A stretch of DNA of 64,000 bases from NCBI RefSeq assembly GCF_900163785.1, contig NZ_FUKN01000013.1, positions 620,001 through 684,000 of the forward strand, read 5' to 3'. The position numbers were made by a program, and so were the translations under genes. The notes under the pieces are model-generated. The model was given only the letters and a program-made list of their open reading frames with translations. It made no database searches and was not told where the DNA came from. Shown here piece by piece: positions 9,321 to 20,800 of this stretch (its first letter is position 1; every line of letters starts with the position of its first letter). Source of the DNA: Psychrobacter sp. JB385 (GTDB lineage: Bacteria; Pseudomonadota; Gammaproteobacteria; Pseudomonadales; Moraxellaceae).

Positions 9321-10013
9321 ATGGCGACTGAATTCAAAAAAAATCATGCCCAGGTTTGTGAATCCTGGCGACTACTTGGCGCAGTCAATCGCGCCACATA
9401 TCTACAAGCTGCTGTGCCAAAGTTGGCATTGCTGACGGGTGATGCCAATAAGGCAAAACGCTTATTCAATCACTTGTTAGAGGCTGCGCCGAGTTTGGAT
9501 GAAGTGCATCGCATGGTTGGTGCCACTGGTGAGTCTAATGATCTATATGTGACTGCTCGCGGCAAAACCATGGTTATTGGCAGTGAATCTGCTAGAGCCA
9601 TGGCAGTATTAGGGCAGCTCGTCGCGGCATTGTTGACCGGTAATGAAGTGATTTTGCATTGCCCGAGCCAAGATGAGATGTGTCATGAAGCGGCAAAAAT
9701 ACTTTATGAAGCGGGCATCAGCGATGATGTGTTGAGTGTTGCAAACGATTCTCAAACCATCACGCTTTTACATATTGACCGTCTGGCGCAAGTTGCAGTT
9801 TCTGGTAATGGTAGTGAGATACAAACCATCAGCCAAGAACTTGCCAAAACTGACGGTATCTTGACGCAAGTGATTGCGGTCAGTGATATGGAAGGCTTAT
9901 CAGAAATGCTAAGGCCTGATTATTTGCACCGCTTCGTTACAGAGCGAGTCAAGACGATTAATACGACCGCCATCGGCGGTAACGCCAGCTTACTTGAGCT
10001 TGGTACAGAGTAA
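9321..10013 (+). CDS. Stand-alone PutA C-terminal-domain-like protein
   Basis: The 230-aa product ends in RVKTINTTAIGGNASLLELG, closely resembling the last residues of long fused PutAs such as E. coli PutA (NTAAAGGNASLM-type ending). The middle (VLGQLVAALLTGNEVILHCPSQ, then ILYEAGISDDVLSV) looks like a degenerate aldehyde dehydrogenase nucleotide-binding fold without a catalytic Cys or Glu. In long PutAs this domain is fused after the P5C dehydrogenase and is thought to close the substrate tunnel. Here it is encoded separately, 11 bases after putA, with its own GGAG ribosome site and ATG, so it is a real gene rather than a frameshift. Its role as a PutA partner is inference. Confidence 0.75.
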   Translation: MATEFKKNHAQVCESWRLLGAVNRATYLQAAVPKLALLTGDANKAKRLFNHLLEAAPSLDEVHRMVGATGESNDLYVTARGKTMVIGSESARAMAVLGQLVAALLTGNEVILHCPSQDEMCHEAAKILYEAGISDDVLSVANDSQTITLLHIDRLAQVAVSGNGSEIQTISQELAKTDGILTQVIAVSDMEGLSEMLRPDYLHRFVTERVKTINTTAIGGNASLLELGTE

Positions 10014-10030
10014 TAATTTTTATCAAGCTG

Positions 10031-10056
10031 CGCTTAGTTTTGATCAAAGCTAAGCG
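10031..10056. repeat. Near-perfect 26-base palindrome after the putA unit
   Basis: Arms CGCTTAG and CTAAGCG flank a centre that is itself palindromic around TGATCA; only one pair in 13 is a T-G mismatch. It lies 17 bases after the stop of the PutA C-terminal-like gene and just before the terminator. It could stabilise the 3' end of the transcript or bind a protein dimer. Confidence 0.5.
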
Positions 10057-10074
10057 TATTAAAATAAAGTTAAT

Positions 10075-10117
10075 AAAAAACCGCTATCTGAATGTTGTTC
10101 AGGCAGCGGTTTTTTTA
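10075..10117. terminator. Bidirectional terminator between putA unit and roxA
   Basis: AAAAAACCGCT pairs with AGCGGTTTTTT around an inner CTGAA/TTCAG stem. The A-run on the left and T-run on the right let it serve both the plus-strand putA unit and the minus-strand roxA gene that converges on it. Confidence 0.85.
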
Positions 10118-10167
10118 TATGTTTATGTGAATGTTAAGCTAGTCAATGAGATTGATTGAACAAAAAA

Positions 10168-11340
10168 TCACTCAGCAAAATCAATCCAAACCCAGCCATT
10201 TTCTAACCATTCACTGAGATCATCTGGATCAATGTCCGTCACATCGCTATGCAGCAGAGGCTCACCATTCGCCAAACGAATTAAGACAGCTTTTGTCACT
10301 TCGTCCAGACCATCAATGCGTTGACCATTGGCATACAGCACTGCGCCATTACTGTCCTGAGTATAAAGCAGACGATTGCTATAATCTGCTTGTAGTGTCC
10401 CGCCCTCTAACAACGCTTGCATCAACTCATCAGTATCTAACGTTTCTTCTGGCATCAGCGCATCATATTGACGTTTGCTCACCACCTCTGATACAGCCTG
10501 ACGGATAATATGATCGCCGCGCTCAGATTGTAGCATTTGCAGCAATTGATTTTTGATTGCCTCAATACTTTGGGTTTGCAATGCACCTGAGGTTTGTATG
10601 GTCTGCGGAAGTAGCATGGGTACAAATAAATCGCTATCGTTGGTTGCGATATCAGCCATACTATCGATGATTTGCATTAGATTTGGACGACGACAGCCAA
10701 AAGAAAACGTCAAGCAGTCATCTTGAGCAACCCCAAAATGCGATAGCTTCGGCGGTACATAAAGCACGTCACCAGCTTCTAATATCTCATCAAAAACAAT
10801 CTCACCCATATCATCAAAAAGTCTGATTGGCTCATCGGCGACGAATTCTGTGCTTTTATCGCAGAACTTGCCCAATTGCCAACGGCGATGTCCATAACCT
10901 TGCGCCAGAAACACATCGTAATCGTCATAATGTTTGCCAACTGAACCGCCTTTAGGCGCATAAGAAACCATGATGTCATCGCGTTGCCACTGCGGTATGA
11001 ATCCAAATGCTTGCCATAATTGACCAAGCTCAGGCGACCACTGTTCAAGGTTCTGTACCAGTACCGTCCATTGCTTTGGTAGGTTGTCAAAATCCGATTC
11101 AGTCAGTGGGCTTTTTTTTAGTTGCCACTGCGCTTGACCGTCTTTTTTGGTATCGGCTTGTGTCAATAAACGTGCTGAGGCTTCTTCTTCTATAGCAAGA
11201 CCCAGCATGTCTTCTGGTTCAAACATATCAATAAGCTGGGGTAAGCCTTGTTTAATAAGTAACGGCTTTTTTTGCCAGTACTCGGCTAAAAACTGCTCGG
11301 GCGTGATAGATTCTGGTAAACAAAGGGGTATAGAAGTCAT
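10168..11340 (-). CDS. roxA: RoxA (YcfD), ribosomal protein uL16 arginine hydroxylase, JmjC/cupin family
   Basis: Iron- and 2-oxoglutarate-dependent oxygenase that hydroxylates an arginine of ribosomal protein uL16. The 390-aa protein starts with the family N-terminus (ITPEQFLAEYWQKKPLLIKQ), then the JmjC fold at about residues 95-230 with the iron ligands HYD in GKHYDDYDVF and the distal His in PPKLSHFGVAQDD. A C-terminal winged-helix-like region follows (about 260-390), as in bacterial YcfD. It is a single gene between a terminator and a divergent small lipoprotein. The assignment rests on length, domain order and the metal-binding motif. Confidence 0.88.
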   Translation of the reverse strand: MTSIPLCLPESITPEQFLAEYWQKKPLLIKQGLPQLIDMFEPEDMLGLAIEEEASARLLTQADTKKDGQAQWQLKKSPLTESDFDNLPKQWTVLVQNLEQWSPELGQLWQAFGFIPQWQRDDIMVSYAPKGGSVGKHYDDYDVFLAQGYGHRRWQLGKFCDKSTEFVADEPIRLFDDMGEIVFDEILEAGDVLYVPPKLSHFGVAQDDCLTFSFGCRRPNLMQIIDSMADIATNDSDLFVPMLLPQTIQTSGALQTQSIEAIKNQLLQMLQSERGDHIIRQAVSEVVSKRQYDALMPEETLDTDELMQALLEGGTLQADYSNRLLYTQDSNGAVLYANGQRIDGLDEVTKAVLIRLANGEPLLHSDVTDIDPDDLSEWLENGWVWIDFAE

Positions 11341-11470
11341 GGATGAATCCGTATTTTAGATGAGAGTGAGATTAATAATGAGCAGTGCTTTATAGGAAGG
11401 TTTTAATAGTTTATGATGATCCTCTATCTGATGGCTATCATCAGAGCTACCACTGAATCGTAGGAACGTT

Positions 11471-11656
11471 ATGAAAAAAATGCATTTGATCGTCATTCTC
11501 ACAAGCGTATTTTTATTGCAAGCTTGTGTACATAAGATCGTCACTGTGCCAGCTAAGATTGCTTACAAAACCACCAAGGGTGTGGTTAAAGGCACTGTTG
11601 CTGTTGGTAAAGCCATCATACCGGGTGATAGCGATGACGATAAAAAAGACAACTGA
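11471..11656 (+). CDS. Small lipoprotein with CVHKIVTVP motif
   Basis: A 61-aa lipoprotein precursor: basic MKKM start, hydrophobic core, and a lipobox LLQAC with Cys at about residue 19, leaving a mature chain of about 43 residues that begins CVHKIVTVPAKIAYKTTKGVVKG and ends in an acidic/basic tail (DSDDDKKDN). Short lipoproteins with this CVHK-IVTVP start occur in other Moraxellaceae; the function is unknown to me. AGGA lies five bases before the ATG. Its stop is two bases from the end of the convergent gene to the right, leaving no room for a terminator. Confidence 0.8.
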   Translation: MKKMHLIVILTSVFLLQACVHKIVTVPAKIAYKTTKGVVKGTVAVGKAIIPGDSDDDKKDN

Positions 11657-11657
11657 T

Positions 11658-12299
11658 CTATTTTGGGTCAGCCACTTGATGGTTACGAGTTTTAAATAAA
11701 ATAACCCCTGCTGCAATCAGCCCACCGAGTAATGCCAAAGCCATGTCTTTGTGGGCGTCCCAAATATCCCCCTGCTGTCCATTATAAGCTTCAGCTGCCT
11801 CAGGCGATAACATTGAGGCGATTCCCCATTCAAGCAGCTCATAGAGTAGGCTTGATGACATATTAATCATAAGTGCGATAGCAATTAATAGCTTAATTGA
11901 CTGAATACGAAAGACATATCTTGAGCTTTCAACCATGGCGCTAAGCAGCAAAAGCCCATAACTGAAATGCACGAGCCTGTCGTACATATTGCGCTGCCAA
12001 CCAAAAATTTGGTTTAGATTTATACCGAATAGTCGCTGTGTCCAATCATTATATGGCACGTATGAGTATAAGTACCGTGCACCTATGATATGAATGATGA
12101 GAAATAACGAAGCCAATATGTAAGAGCGAGAGCCAATCTGCTTATAATGATAAGCACCCAGCATCACTGCCAAAAAAAGCAGTGTGCCGAGTTGATGGAG
12201 TAGGTAACTTGACCACTCTAGAGGCTCAATACTGGCCAGTACCATAACGATGAATACCGTGATAGTACTGGCAGAAACAGAGTTTAAGCGATGAGTCAT
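11658..12299 (-). CDS. DUF2238 (YjdF-type) inner-membrane protein
   Basis: A 213-aa integral membrane protein with about six hydrophobic segments. The family pattern is clear: NMYDRLVHFSYGLLL, then LLYELLEWG and GDIWDAHKDMALALLGG, with conserved Asp, His, Glu and Trp residues in or next to membrane helices. No biochemical role is established for the family that I know of. It begins 27 bases after purB ends on the same strand, so it may be read through from purB. Confidence 0.8.
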   Translation of the reverse strand: MTHRLNSVSASTITVFIVMVLASIEPLEWSSYLLHQLGTLLFLAVMLGAYHYKQIGSRSYILASLFLIIHIIGARYLYSYVPYNDWTQRLFGINLNQIFGWQRNMYDRLVHFSYGLLLLSAMVESSRYVFRIQSIKLLIAIALMINMSSSLLYELLEWGIASMLSPEAAEAYNGQQGDIWDAHKDMALALLGGLIAAGVILFKTRNHQVADPK

Positions 12300-12326
12300 G
12301 GCAAATATTTGCTCAACGATTCGCGC

Positions 12327-13727
<1,401 letters not shown>

Positions 13728-13794
13728 TCAAATGATTGTAAATAGTGAACGTGATTAAAAAGAACAAAAATAACATCGAAAGATGAATAAAAAA

Positions 13795-15018
<1,224 letters not shown>

Positions 15019-15060
15019 CTATTTATACTGGATCCAAAATCGTAATGACACTTATGACAG

Positions 15061-15085
15061 ATGCTAAAAGTGATAGCATTAGCAT
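15061..15085. promoter_or_regulatory. Inverted repeat in the mnmA-ispF intergenic region
   Basis: ATGCTAA and TTAGCAT form 7-base arms around an 11-base spacer, 55 bases upstream of the mnmA start. No T-run follows, so an operator is more likely than a terminator. It may be chance in AT-rich sequence. Confidence 0.2.
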
Positions 15086-15276
15086 TTTAACAGTGCCAGT
15101 TTTTCTTTTGAATTGGGTATTATGATAAAATAAGCGTCACATTATACCAGTTAATTGAAACTGGTGGCGACCTATGGCATCTTACGGTGAGTAAAATCGC
15201 TTTAGAAATTCAGATAGTGGTTTTGAATTATTTGAATCATGCCTAATTAATCGGTTCTAATTGAGTTGAGACAATA

Positions 15277-15777
15277 ATGATAAAAATTGGTCAAGGCATT
15301 GATGTACATGCGTTTCATAACAATGGTCAGCAGCAGCAATATGTCATGTTGGCAGGCGTACCGATTGAGCACACGCATAGCCTACTGGCACACTCTGACG
15401 GCGATGTGGTGTTGCACGCATTAGCAGATGCGCTACTAGGGGCGCTCGCGCTTGGTGATATTGGTCAGCATTTTCCAGATACGGATGCCGCACACGCTGG
15501 TCTAGATTCGCGAGTGCTTTTACGCTATGTATATAGCAAAGTCCAAGAGGCTGGATATATCCTAGGTAATGCTGATATCACCGTCATGTGCGAGCGTCCA
15601 AAACTGGCACCGCACAATCAAGCCATGCGTGACAATATCGCAAGCGACTTGCAAACAGCGGTGGGTAATATCAGTGTCAAAGCCACCACCACTGAAAAAC
15701 TGGGTTTTACGGGTCGACAAGAAGGTATCATGGCCAATGCCGTGGTATTATTGGTTTCAAACAAATCTGACACATAA
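15277..15777 (+). CDS. ispF: 2-C-methyl-D-erythritol 2,4-cyclodiphosphate synthase
   Basis: Fifth step of the non-mevalonate isoprenoid pathway, closing the cyclic diphosphate with release of CMP. The 166-aa protein starts with the signature GQGIDVHAF (metal ligands Asp and His), followed by [21 protein letters not shown] and [10 protein letters not shown], and ends with the [15 protein letters not shown] motif that binds cytidine. Size and motif order match the family. It is divergent from mnmA and followed 161 bases later by grxD. Confidence 0.97.
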   Translation: MIKIGQGIDVHAFHNNGQQQQYVMLAGVPIEHTHSLLAHSDGDVVLHALADALLGALALGDIGQHFPDTDAAHAGLDSRVLLRYVYSKVQEAGYILGNADITVMCERPKLAPHNQAMRDNIASDLQTAVGNISVKATTTEKLGFTGRQEGIMANAVVLLVSNKSDT

Positions 15778-15938
15778 TCGACGTGCACTTGCTGATCCTC
15801 AGGCCAATCTATCAATTGCGCTTGTAATATAGGGATAATTGCCCCATGTATCAACCATATCGTCATTCAATACCTTTGCAATATTGCTATCTTAATATAT
15901 TGCCTTTTTAATATACCGCCTTATCAATAGGAGTTTTT

Positions 15939-16289
15939 ATGAGTGATCAAACCCCAAATACTGCTGCAAATGATGTTGAACAGTTGATTCGCGATCAAAT
16001 CCGTGACAACAAAGTGATTCTTTATATGAAAGGCACACCGCAGTTTCCACAGTGTGGTTTTTCTGCCCGTTCTATCGAAGTATTGACGCAGATTGGTCGT
16101 CCATTTGCGTTCGTCAATATTTTAGAAAACCCAGAAATCCGTGCGACGTTACCAAAGATCGCCAACTGGCCGACATTTCCGCAATTGTGGATTGATGGTG
16201 AGTTGATGGGTGGTTCTGACATTATCTTGCAGATGTATCAATCAGGCGAGCTTAAGCCATTAGTTGAGGCCAACAGCCCTGCTGCTTAA
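15939..16289 (+). CDS. grxD: Monothiol glutaredoxin (Grx4/GrxD type)
   Basis: Cytosolic CGFS glutaredoxin that, as a dimer with glutathione, holds and passes on [2Fe-2S] clusters. The 116-aa protein shows KGTPQFPQCGFSARSIE with the single active-site Cys, then WPTFPQLWIDGELMGGSDI, the glutathione-binding TxP and GG parts. It begins with AGGAG about six bases before the ATG. A terminator follows, so it is transcribed alone or with ispF. Confidence 0.95.
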   Translation: MSDQTPNTAANDVEQLIRDQIRDNKVILYMKGTPQFPQCGFSARSIEVLTQIGRPFAFVNILENPEIRATLPKIANWPTFPQLWIDGELMGGSDIILQMYQSGELKPLVEANSPAA

Positions 16290-16400
16290 TATTCAAAACG
16301 GTTTAATGTATTACTGTTTATGTTATTAGTATTGATAGCATTGTTATGATGTTTTAAAAGTCAGCGATACATAAATTGGTTTTGCTATTGAAGCACCGTG

Positions 16401-16434
16401 AACCCAAGTAGTCTGACGGCTATTTGGGTTTTTT
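16401..16434 (+). terminator. Terminator after grxD
   Basis: AACCCAAGTAG pairs with CTATTTGGGTT (one wobble) around a short loop, followed by TTTT. It lies about 110 bases after the grxD stop. Confidence 0.75.
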
Positions 16435-16531
16435 GCGGTTTATACCTTCTATTGCTTTTATAGGTTTTAACCCCATATATAATTGTTAATATAAGCAAAA
16501 CAATAAGCACTATTATCAATAAGAGAGTCTT

Positions 16532-17071
16532 ATGAATACTCAAGCATATGATCAACAACAAGCTCAAAAAGAAGCTGACGAGCAAGCGCTCATTGAAAAG
16601 CGTCGCGAGCGCCTGAAAAATGAATCTCTGCGTATTATTGAGATTGCAGACAATGAAGCCAACTCAGCCCTTAAGTGTATCCATCAGCTAAGTGTGGCAG
16701 GCGGTGCCACAGAAGCGACTTACATCGCTATTGAGCAGCGTATCGTTGCCGATCAAGATGCTGCTGGTGCTTATCATTTGGCACTATTGGCGCAAAGCAC
16801 GCCAGATTTACCGATTGATGCGCGTCAGCTTATCGAATTGGTGGTGAATAAGGGCGACAATCAACAGCGCTTAGCGCTTCTTAAGAATTTGCCATTGCCT
16901 CCTGTCGATATTATCAAAGAACAAATCTTAGCCACTAATGATGGTGAGGCGATCGGTTTAATGAATGCGTATTTGCAAATCAATCCAGAAGGCTATGGTA
17001 GCCATCATATGCTAAGCAGTGGTCAATCTGATCAGGTTGTACCGCTAAGCTCTGGTAATCACTCAAACTAA
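16532..17071 (+). CDS. Hypothetical protein, helical, 179 aa
   Basis: Not recognised. The N-terminal 30 residues are highly charged (DQQQAQKEADEQALIEKRRERLKN) and should form an amphipathic helix or short coiled coil. The rest is predicted to be mostly helical with a repeat-like feel (ALKCIHQLSVAGGATEATYIAIEQRI, then DAAGAYHLALLAQSTPD), reminiscent of HEAT or TPR helices, and it ends with a polar Ser/His/Gly tail. No signal peptide or membrane segment, so probably cytoplasmic. AAGAGAG lies six bases before the ATG. It lies between grxD and mnmG on the same strand. Confidence 0.7.
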   Translation: MNTQAYDQQQAQKEADEQALIEKRRERLKNESLRIIEIADNEANSALKCIHQLSVAGGATEATYIAIEQRIVADQDAAGAYHLALLAQSTPDLPIDARQLIELVVNKGDNQQRLALLKNLPLPPVDIIKEQILATNDGEAIGLMNAYLQINPEGYGSHHMLSSGQSDQVVPLSSGNHSN

Positions 17072-17159
17072 ATTTGAGAAACGAATATGAGTGATTTGGT
17101 TCATTTTTAGCATTAATTTCAACAGTTTTGGTTGTAGCGTTTTTTAAGTGACAAAAAAT

Positions 17160-17168
17160 TGTTATAAT
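17160..17168 (+). promoter_or_regulatory. Candidate extended -10 promoter of mnmG
   Basis: TGTTATAAT is a perfect -10 box with the TGn extension, 146 bases before the mnmG ATG. The -35 position holds only TTTTTT, as often seen with extended -10 promoters. Position and match are the only evidence. Confidence 0.45.
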
Positions 17169-17313
17169 TACTGGTTATCTATTTAAGTTTTAAACACTTA
17201 TATCATCCGTTCTTAAAATAAGAGTAACGCTCATTTATAGGGCAGCAAGCGTATGACAATCAATACGTCGCTGGCTGGCAACAATAAAATATCGTTATTC
17301 AAGCGAGGCATGC

Positions 17314-19212
17314 ATGCAGTATCCAAAAAATTACGACGTGGTAGTGATCGGTGGTGGTCATGCTGGCACAGAAGCAGCCCTAGCGGCCGCACGGATGGGC
17401 GCGCAGACCTTGCTGTTGACGCATAATATCGAAACGCTTGGGCAGATGAGCTGTAATCCCGCGATCGGTGGTATCGGTAAATCGCATCTGGTACGTGAGA
17501 TTGATGCGCTTGGCGGGGCAATGGCGCTCGCAACGGACAAGGCGGGTATCCAATTTCGCGTATTGAATAGCCGGAAAGGGGCTGCTGTACGAGCCACACG
17601 TGCCCAAGCCGATCGTATCCTCTATAAAGCGGCTATACGCCATACGCTTGAAAATCAGCCCAATCTGGATATCTTTCAGCAAGCGGCGGATGATATTTTG
17701 GTAGAAAACGGTCGTGCGACAGCAGTTGTTACTTCTACTGGAATTATTTTTAAAACGGAAACGGTTGTATTGACCTCAGGTACTTTCTTGGGCGGGGTTA
17801 TTCATATTGGCCTTGAAAACTCAAACGGTGGACGTGCAGGGGATCAGCCTTCGATTAAGCTTGCTGACCGTCTGCGTGAGCTAAAGCTGCCAGTAGGACG
17901 CTTAAAAACGGGTACGCCAGCTCGTATCGATGCCCGTAGCGTTGATTTTAGCGTGATGACCGTACAGCCAGGTGATACACCGCTGCCAGTCATGAGTTAT
18001 ATGGGTGATGTGTCGATGCATCCTGAGCAGGTTAACTGCTATATTACACATACCAATGCGCGTACTCACGATATTATTCGTGAGAACCTTGATCGTTCAC
18101 CGATGTTTTCTGGCAAGATTGAAGGCGTTGGTCCACGATATTGTCCTTCTATTGAAGATAAGATTCATCGTTTTGCTGATAAAGACAGTCATCAAATCTT
18201 TATCGAGCCAGAAGGCTTGACCACGCATGAGTTGTATCCAAATGGTATTTCGACCAGTTTGCCGTTCGACGTGCAGTTAGACTTCATTCATAGTATGAAA
18301 GGGCTTGAGAATGCGCATATTACTCGTCCAGGTTATGCCATTGAATATGATTATTTTGACCCTCAGAGCTTGAAGCCAACGCTTGAAACCAAATCGATTG
18401 ACCGCTTGTATTTTGCAGGTCAAATCAATGGTACGACAGGCTATGAAGAAGCGGGCGTACAAGGTCTTTTAGCAGGTACCAATGCGGCATTGGTTACGAC
18501 CAATAACAGTGAGTTTGACACATGGACGCCTCGTCGTGACGAAGCGTATCTAGGCGTGCTTGTCGATGATTTGATTACGCATGGTACCAATGAGCCGTAT
18601 CGTATGTTTACCAGTCGTGCAGAGTATCGTTTGTTGCTGCGTGAAGACAATGCCGATCAGCGTTTGACCGAGATAGGTCGCAAGCTTGGTTTGGTTGACG
18701 ATGTGCGCTGGCAAGCCTATCAAGAGAAAATGGAAGCCATCGAGGCTGAGTCTGCAAGATTAAAAGACATGTGGGCAACGCCGACCAATACATTGGGTCA
18801 GCAAGTGAGTGCGCAAACAGGCGAGGTGTTGTCAAAAGAAGCGACCGCTTATGACTTGTTAAAACGTCCGCAGATTCATTTTGCTGATATTGCCGCTATC
18901 ACTGATTCAAAAGTGGATGCACAAGTGGGTGAGCAGATAGAAATCTCTGTCAAATACGCAGGTTACATTGATCGTCAGCAAGAAGAGATTGATCAAATGA
19001 AACGTCTGGAAAATACAGCGTTGCCAGTAGATTTTGACTATACGATAGTATCAGGTCTTTCTAATGAGATTGTACAGAAGCTAACCAAGGTACGACCTGC
19101 TACGCTTGCTCAGGCAGGACGCGTGAGTGGAGTGACGCCTGCGGCTGTCCAGCTATTAGCAATGACCGTTAAAAAACAGAAAAAAGCTGCCATGGCATTA
19201 AACTTGTCGTAG
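17314..19212 (+). CDS. mnmG: tRNA uridine-5-carboxymethylaminomethyl modification enzyme MnmG
   Basis: FAD-dependent partner of MnmE; builds the 5-substituent on the wobble uridine of several tRNAs. The 632-aa protein begins with the dinucleotide fold [21 protein letters not shown], followed by the family signatures [22 protein letters not shown] and [10 protein letters not shown], with the catalytic Cys region at [11 protein letters not shown]. The C-terminal helical domain ends [23 protein letters not shown] precedes the ATG. It acts on the same uridine as MnmA, encoded 2.3 kb to the left. Confidence 0.97.
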   Translation: MQYPKNYDVVVIGGGHAGTEAALAAARMGAQTLLLTHNIETLGQMSCNPAIGGIGKSHLVREIDALGGAMALATDKAGIQFRVLNSRKGAAVRATRAQADRILYKAAIRHTLENQPNLDIFQQAADDILVENGRATAVVTSTGIIFKTETVVLTSGTFLGGVIHIGLENSNGGRAGDQPSIKLADRLRELKLPVGRLKTGTPARIDARSVDFSVMTVQPGDTPLPVMSYMGDVSMHPEQVNCYITHTNARTHDIIRENLDRSPMFSGKIEGVGPRYCPSIEDKIHRFADKDSHQIFIEPEGLTTHELYPNGISTSLPFDVQLDFIHSMKGLENAHITRPGYAIEYDYFDPQSLKPTLETKSIDRLYFAGQINGTTGYEEAGVQGLLAGTNAALVTTNNSEFDTWTPRRDEAYLGVLVDDLITHGTNEPYRMFTSRAEYRLLLREDNADQRLTEIGRKLGLVDDVRWQAYQEKMEAIEAESARLKDMWATPTNTLGQQVSAQTGEVLSKEATAYDLLKRPQIHFADIAAITDSKVDAQVGEQIEISVKYAGYIDRQQEEIDQMKRLENTALPVDFDYTIVSGLSNEIVQKLTKVRPATLAQAGRVSGVTPAAVQLLAMTVKKQKKAAMALNLS

Positions 19213-19240
19213 CAAGCTAAAATCTAGAAAGCAAAGTAAG

Positions 19241-19277
19241 AAAAGCTTATAGCGTCATTTCGTTATAAGCTTTTTTT
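19241..19277 (+). terminator. Terminator after mnmG
   Basis: A 14-base stem AAAAGCTTATAGCG / CGTTATAAGCTTTT (one mismatch), six-base loop, T-run. It starts 29 bases after the mnmG stop. Confidence 0.85.
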
Positions 19278-19415
19278 ATGCTCAATTCTTTAACAATGTC
19301 AAAACAACTTAACACGGCTTTATGCTGTTTTGATGGTAAATAATAGGTAGAATGGAAAATTCTTATTAATGATGCTAGTTTGTTACTGAATTTCTTACTG
19401 AAAAGGAATGTCTTT

Positions 19416-19625
19416 ATGCCTTATGATAAATTATCAGACCTGCCACCTGCGGTAAAAAACAACTTACCCAAACATGCTCAAGAGATATTTCAAGCAGCTT
19501 TTAATAGTGCAAGCAAACAGTATGATGAAGAGTCGCGTTGGTTTGCGACGGCATGGGCTGCTGTTGAAAATGTTTATGAAAAAAACGCTGATGATGAATG
19601 GGTAAAAAAACCTGATCATAAATAA
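19416..19625 (+). CDS. ChaB-family protein
   Basis: A 69-aa cytoplasmic protein with the ChaB pattern: MPYDKLSDLPPAVKNNLPKHA at the start, EIFQAAFNSASKQY in the middle and TAWAAVENVYEK near the end. In E. coli chaB lies beside the ChaA cation antiporter and is proposed to regulate it, but no chaA is present here. The frame is open 12 codons further upstream; I chose the ATG at 19416 because it has AAGGA at proper spacing and matches the family N-terminus. Confidence 0.85.
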   Translation: MPYDKLSDLPPAVKNNLPKHAQEIFQAAFNSASKQYDEESRWFATAWAAVENVYEKNADDEWVKKPDHK

Positions 19626-19755
19626 CAAAGCGTCGTAGACTTACCTCAAAATAAAAAATTTATCCATTTCCGATTGTTTACATTGACCTACAACAGACAG
19701 ATTGTCACTGCTTTGAACATCGGGCTGTGAGAATGCTGCTGATTCGAGCTTACTT

Positions 19756-20715
19756 ATGATTGAAGCCATTATTTTTGCGATTACCATTGTACTACCCAAC
19801 CTTGCTTTGATGGGGTTGGGTTTTTTTATGCAACGCCGCGGCCAAGCCAGCCAGAGTTTTATTGACCAGTCATCAAATTTTGTCTTCAATTATTGTTTGC
19901 CCTGTCTATTGTTTTTCAGTGTGGCCGATAGTAACGTTGATTATGCCAAGCAAATCACGCTAATAGGTGTCGGAATCCTTGTCACCTTTACTCTGTTTAT
20001 TGGGGCAGAAATTTACGCTAAATACTTTATTAGTAAACCTGCTGATCAAGGCGTGTTCGTACAAGGTATTTTTCGTAGCAACATGGCCATTATAGGTTTG
20101 GCCACTGTTTACAATGCTTACGGAGATGCAGGGTTAAGTATCGGCGCGGTTTATATGGGCGTAGTCACCATATTGTTTAATATTTTGGCCGTGATTACTC
20201 TGAGCCGTGTGTCGAAAAAGGTGGGAGATACGTGGGGCAGTCGCATCATCATGGTATTCAAAAAGCTGAGTACCAATCCTCTCATCTTGGCATTGTTGGC
20301 GGCGTTTGCTTATAAGGCGCTTGGATTACCACCGATCACAGGGGTTATTCATGTCACAGGTGATTTGTTGGCAGCGGTCGCCCTACCATTAGCACTGATT
20401 TGTGCAGGCGCTAGTATTGATTTGAAATCCATGCTACGTCTGTCTGGATTGTCCATGCAAGCCAGTATTGGGCGTATTATCGTTGCACCGCTGATGGCTA
20501 TTGCTATTGGATTGGCATTTGGTTTATCAGGTGTACACATGGGCGTGCTATTTTTGATGGTAGCCTCGCCAGCCGCCGCCGCCAGTTATGTAATGGCAAA
20601 AGCCATGGGTGGCAACGATGTGCTTGCGGCAAATATCCTAGCTTTTACCACGGTAGTAGGCATGTTCGGAATGGCGTTTGGTGCAGCAATCCTACGTGCT
20701 TTGGGTCTTATGTAG
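19756..20715 (+). CDS. AEC-family (auxin efflux carrier-like) transporter
   Basis: A 319-aa inner-membrane transporter with about ten helices in two halves. The first helix PNLALMGLGFFMQRRG and the NFVFNYCLPCLLFFSV segment, and the second-half PLALICAGASIDLKSM with the final AASYVMAKAMGGND motif, are typical of the AEC family. Bacterial members move small organic acids such as malate or malonate; the substrate here cannot be told. It is a single gene, bounded downstream by a strong terminator. Confidence 0.85.
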   Translation: MIEAIIFAITIVLPNLALMGLGFFMQRRGQASQSFIDQSSNFVFNYCLPCLLFFSVADSNVDYAKQITLIGVGILVTFTLFIGAEIYAKYFISKPADQGVFVQGIFRSNMAIIGLATVYNAYGDAGLSIGAVYMGVVTILFNILAVITLSRVSKKVGDTWGSRIIMVFKKLSTNPLILALLAAFAYKALGLPPITGVIHVTGDLLAAVALPLALICAGASIDLKSMLRLSGLSMQASIGRIIVAPLMAIAIGLAFGLSGVHMGVLFLMVASPAAAASYVMAKAMGGNDVLAANILAFTTVVGMFGMAFGAAILRALGLM

Positions 20716-20750
20716 TATCCTGTACTCTATAATAAGAAGTAAGACAAATA

Positions 20751-20787
20751 AAAAGCCCTTTTCACAATTGAAGAAAAGGGCTTTTTA
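20751..20787. terminator. Bidirectional terminator between AEC transporter and small membrane protein
   Basis: A 13-base perfect stem AAAAGCCCTTTTC / GAAAAGGGCTTTT with nine-base loop, A-run before and T-run after. It serves the plus-strand transporter and the convergent minus-strand 50-aa gene. Confidence 0.9.
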
Positions 20788-20800
20788 TTACTTAAACTGA

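Noticed and set aside
16385..16585. 66-codon hydrophobic frame on the minus strand
   Set aside because: It runs through the grxD terminator and over the start of the next plus-strand gene; its hydrophobic look comes from reading AT-rich intergenic DNA.
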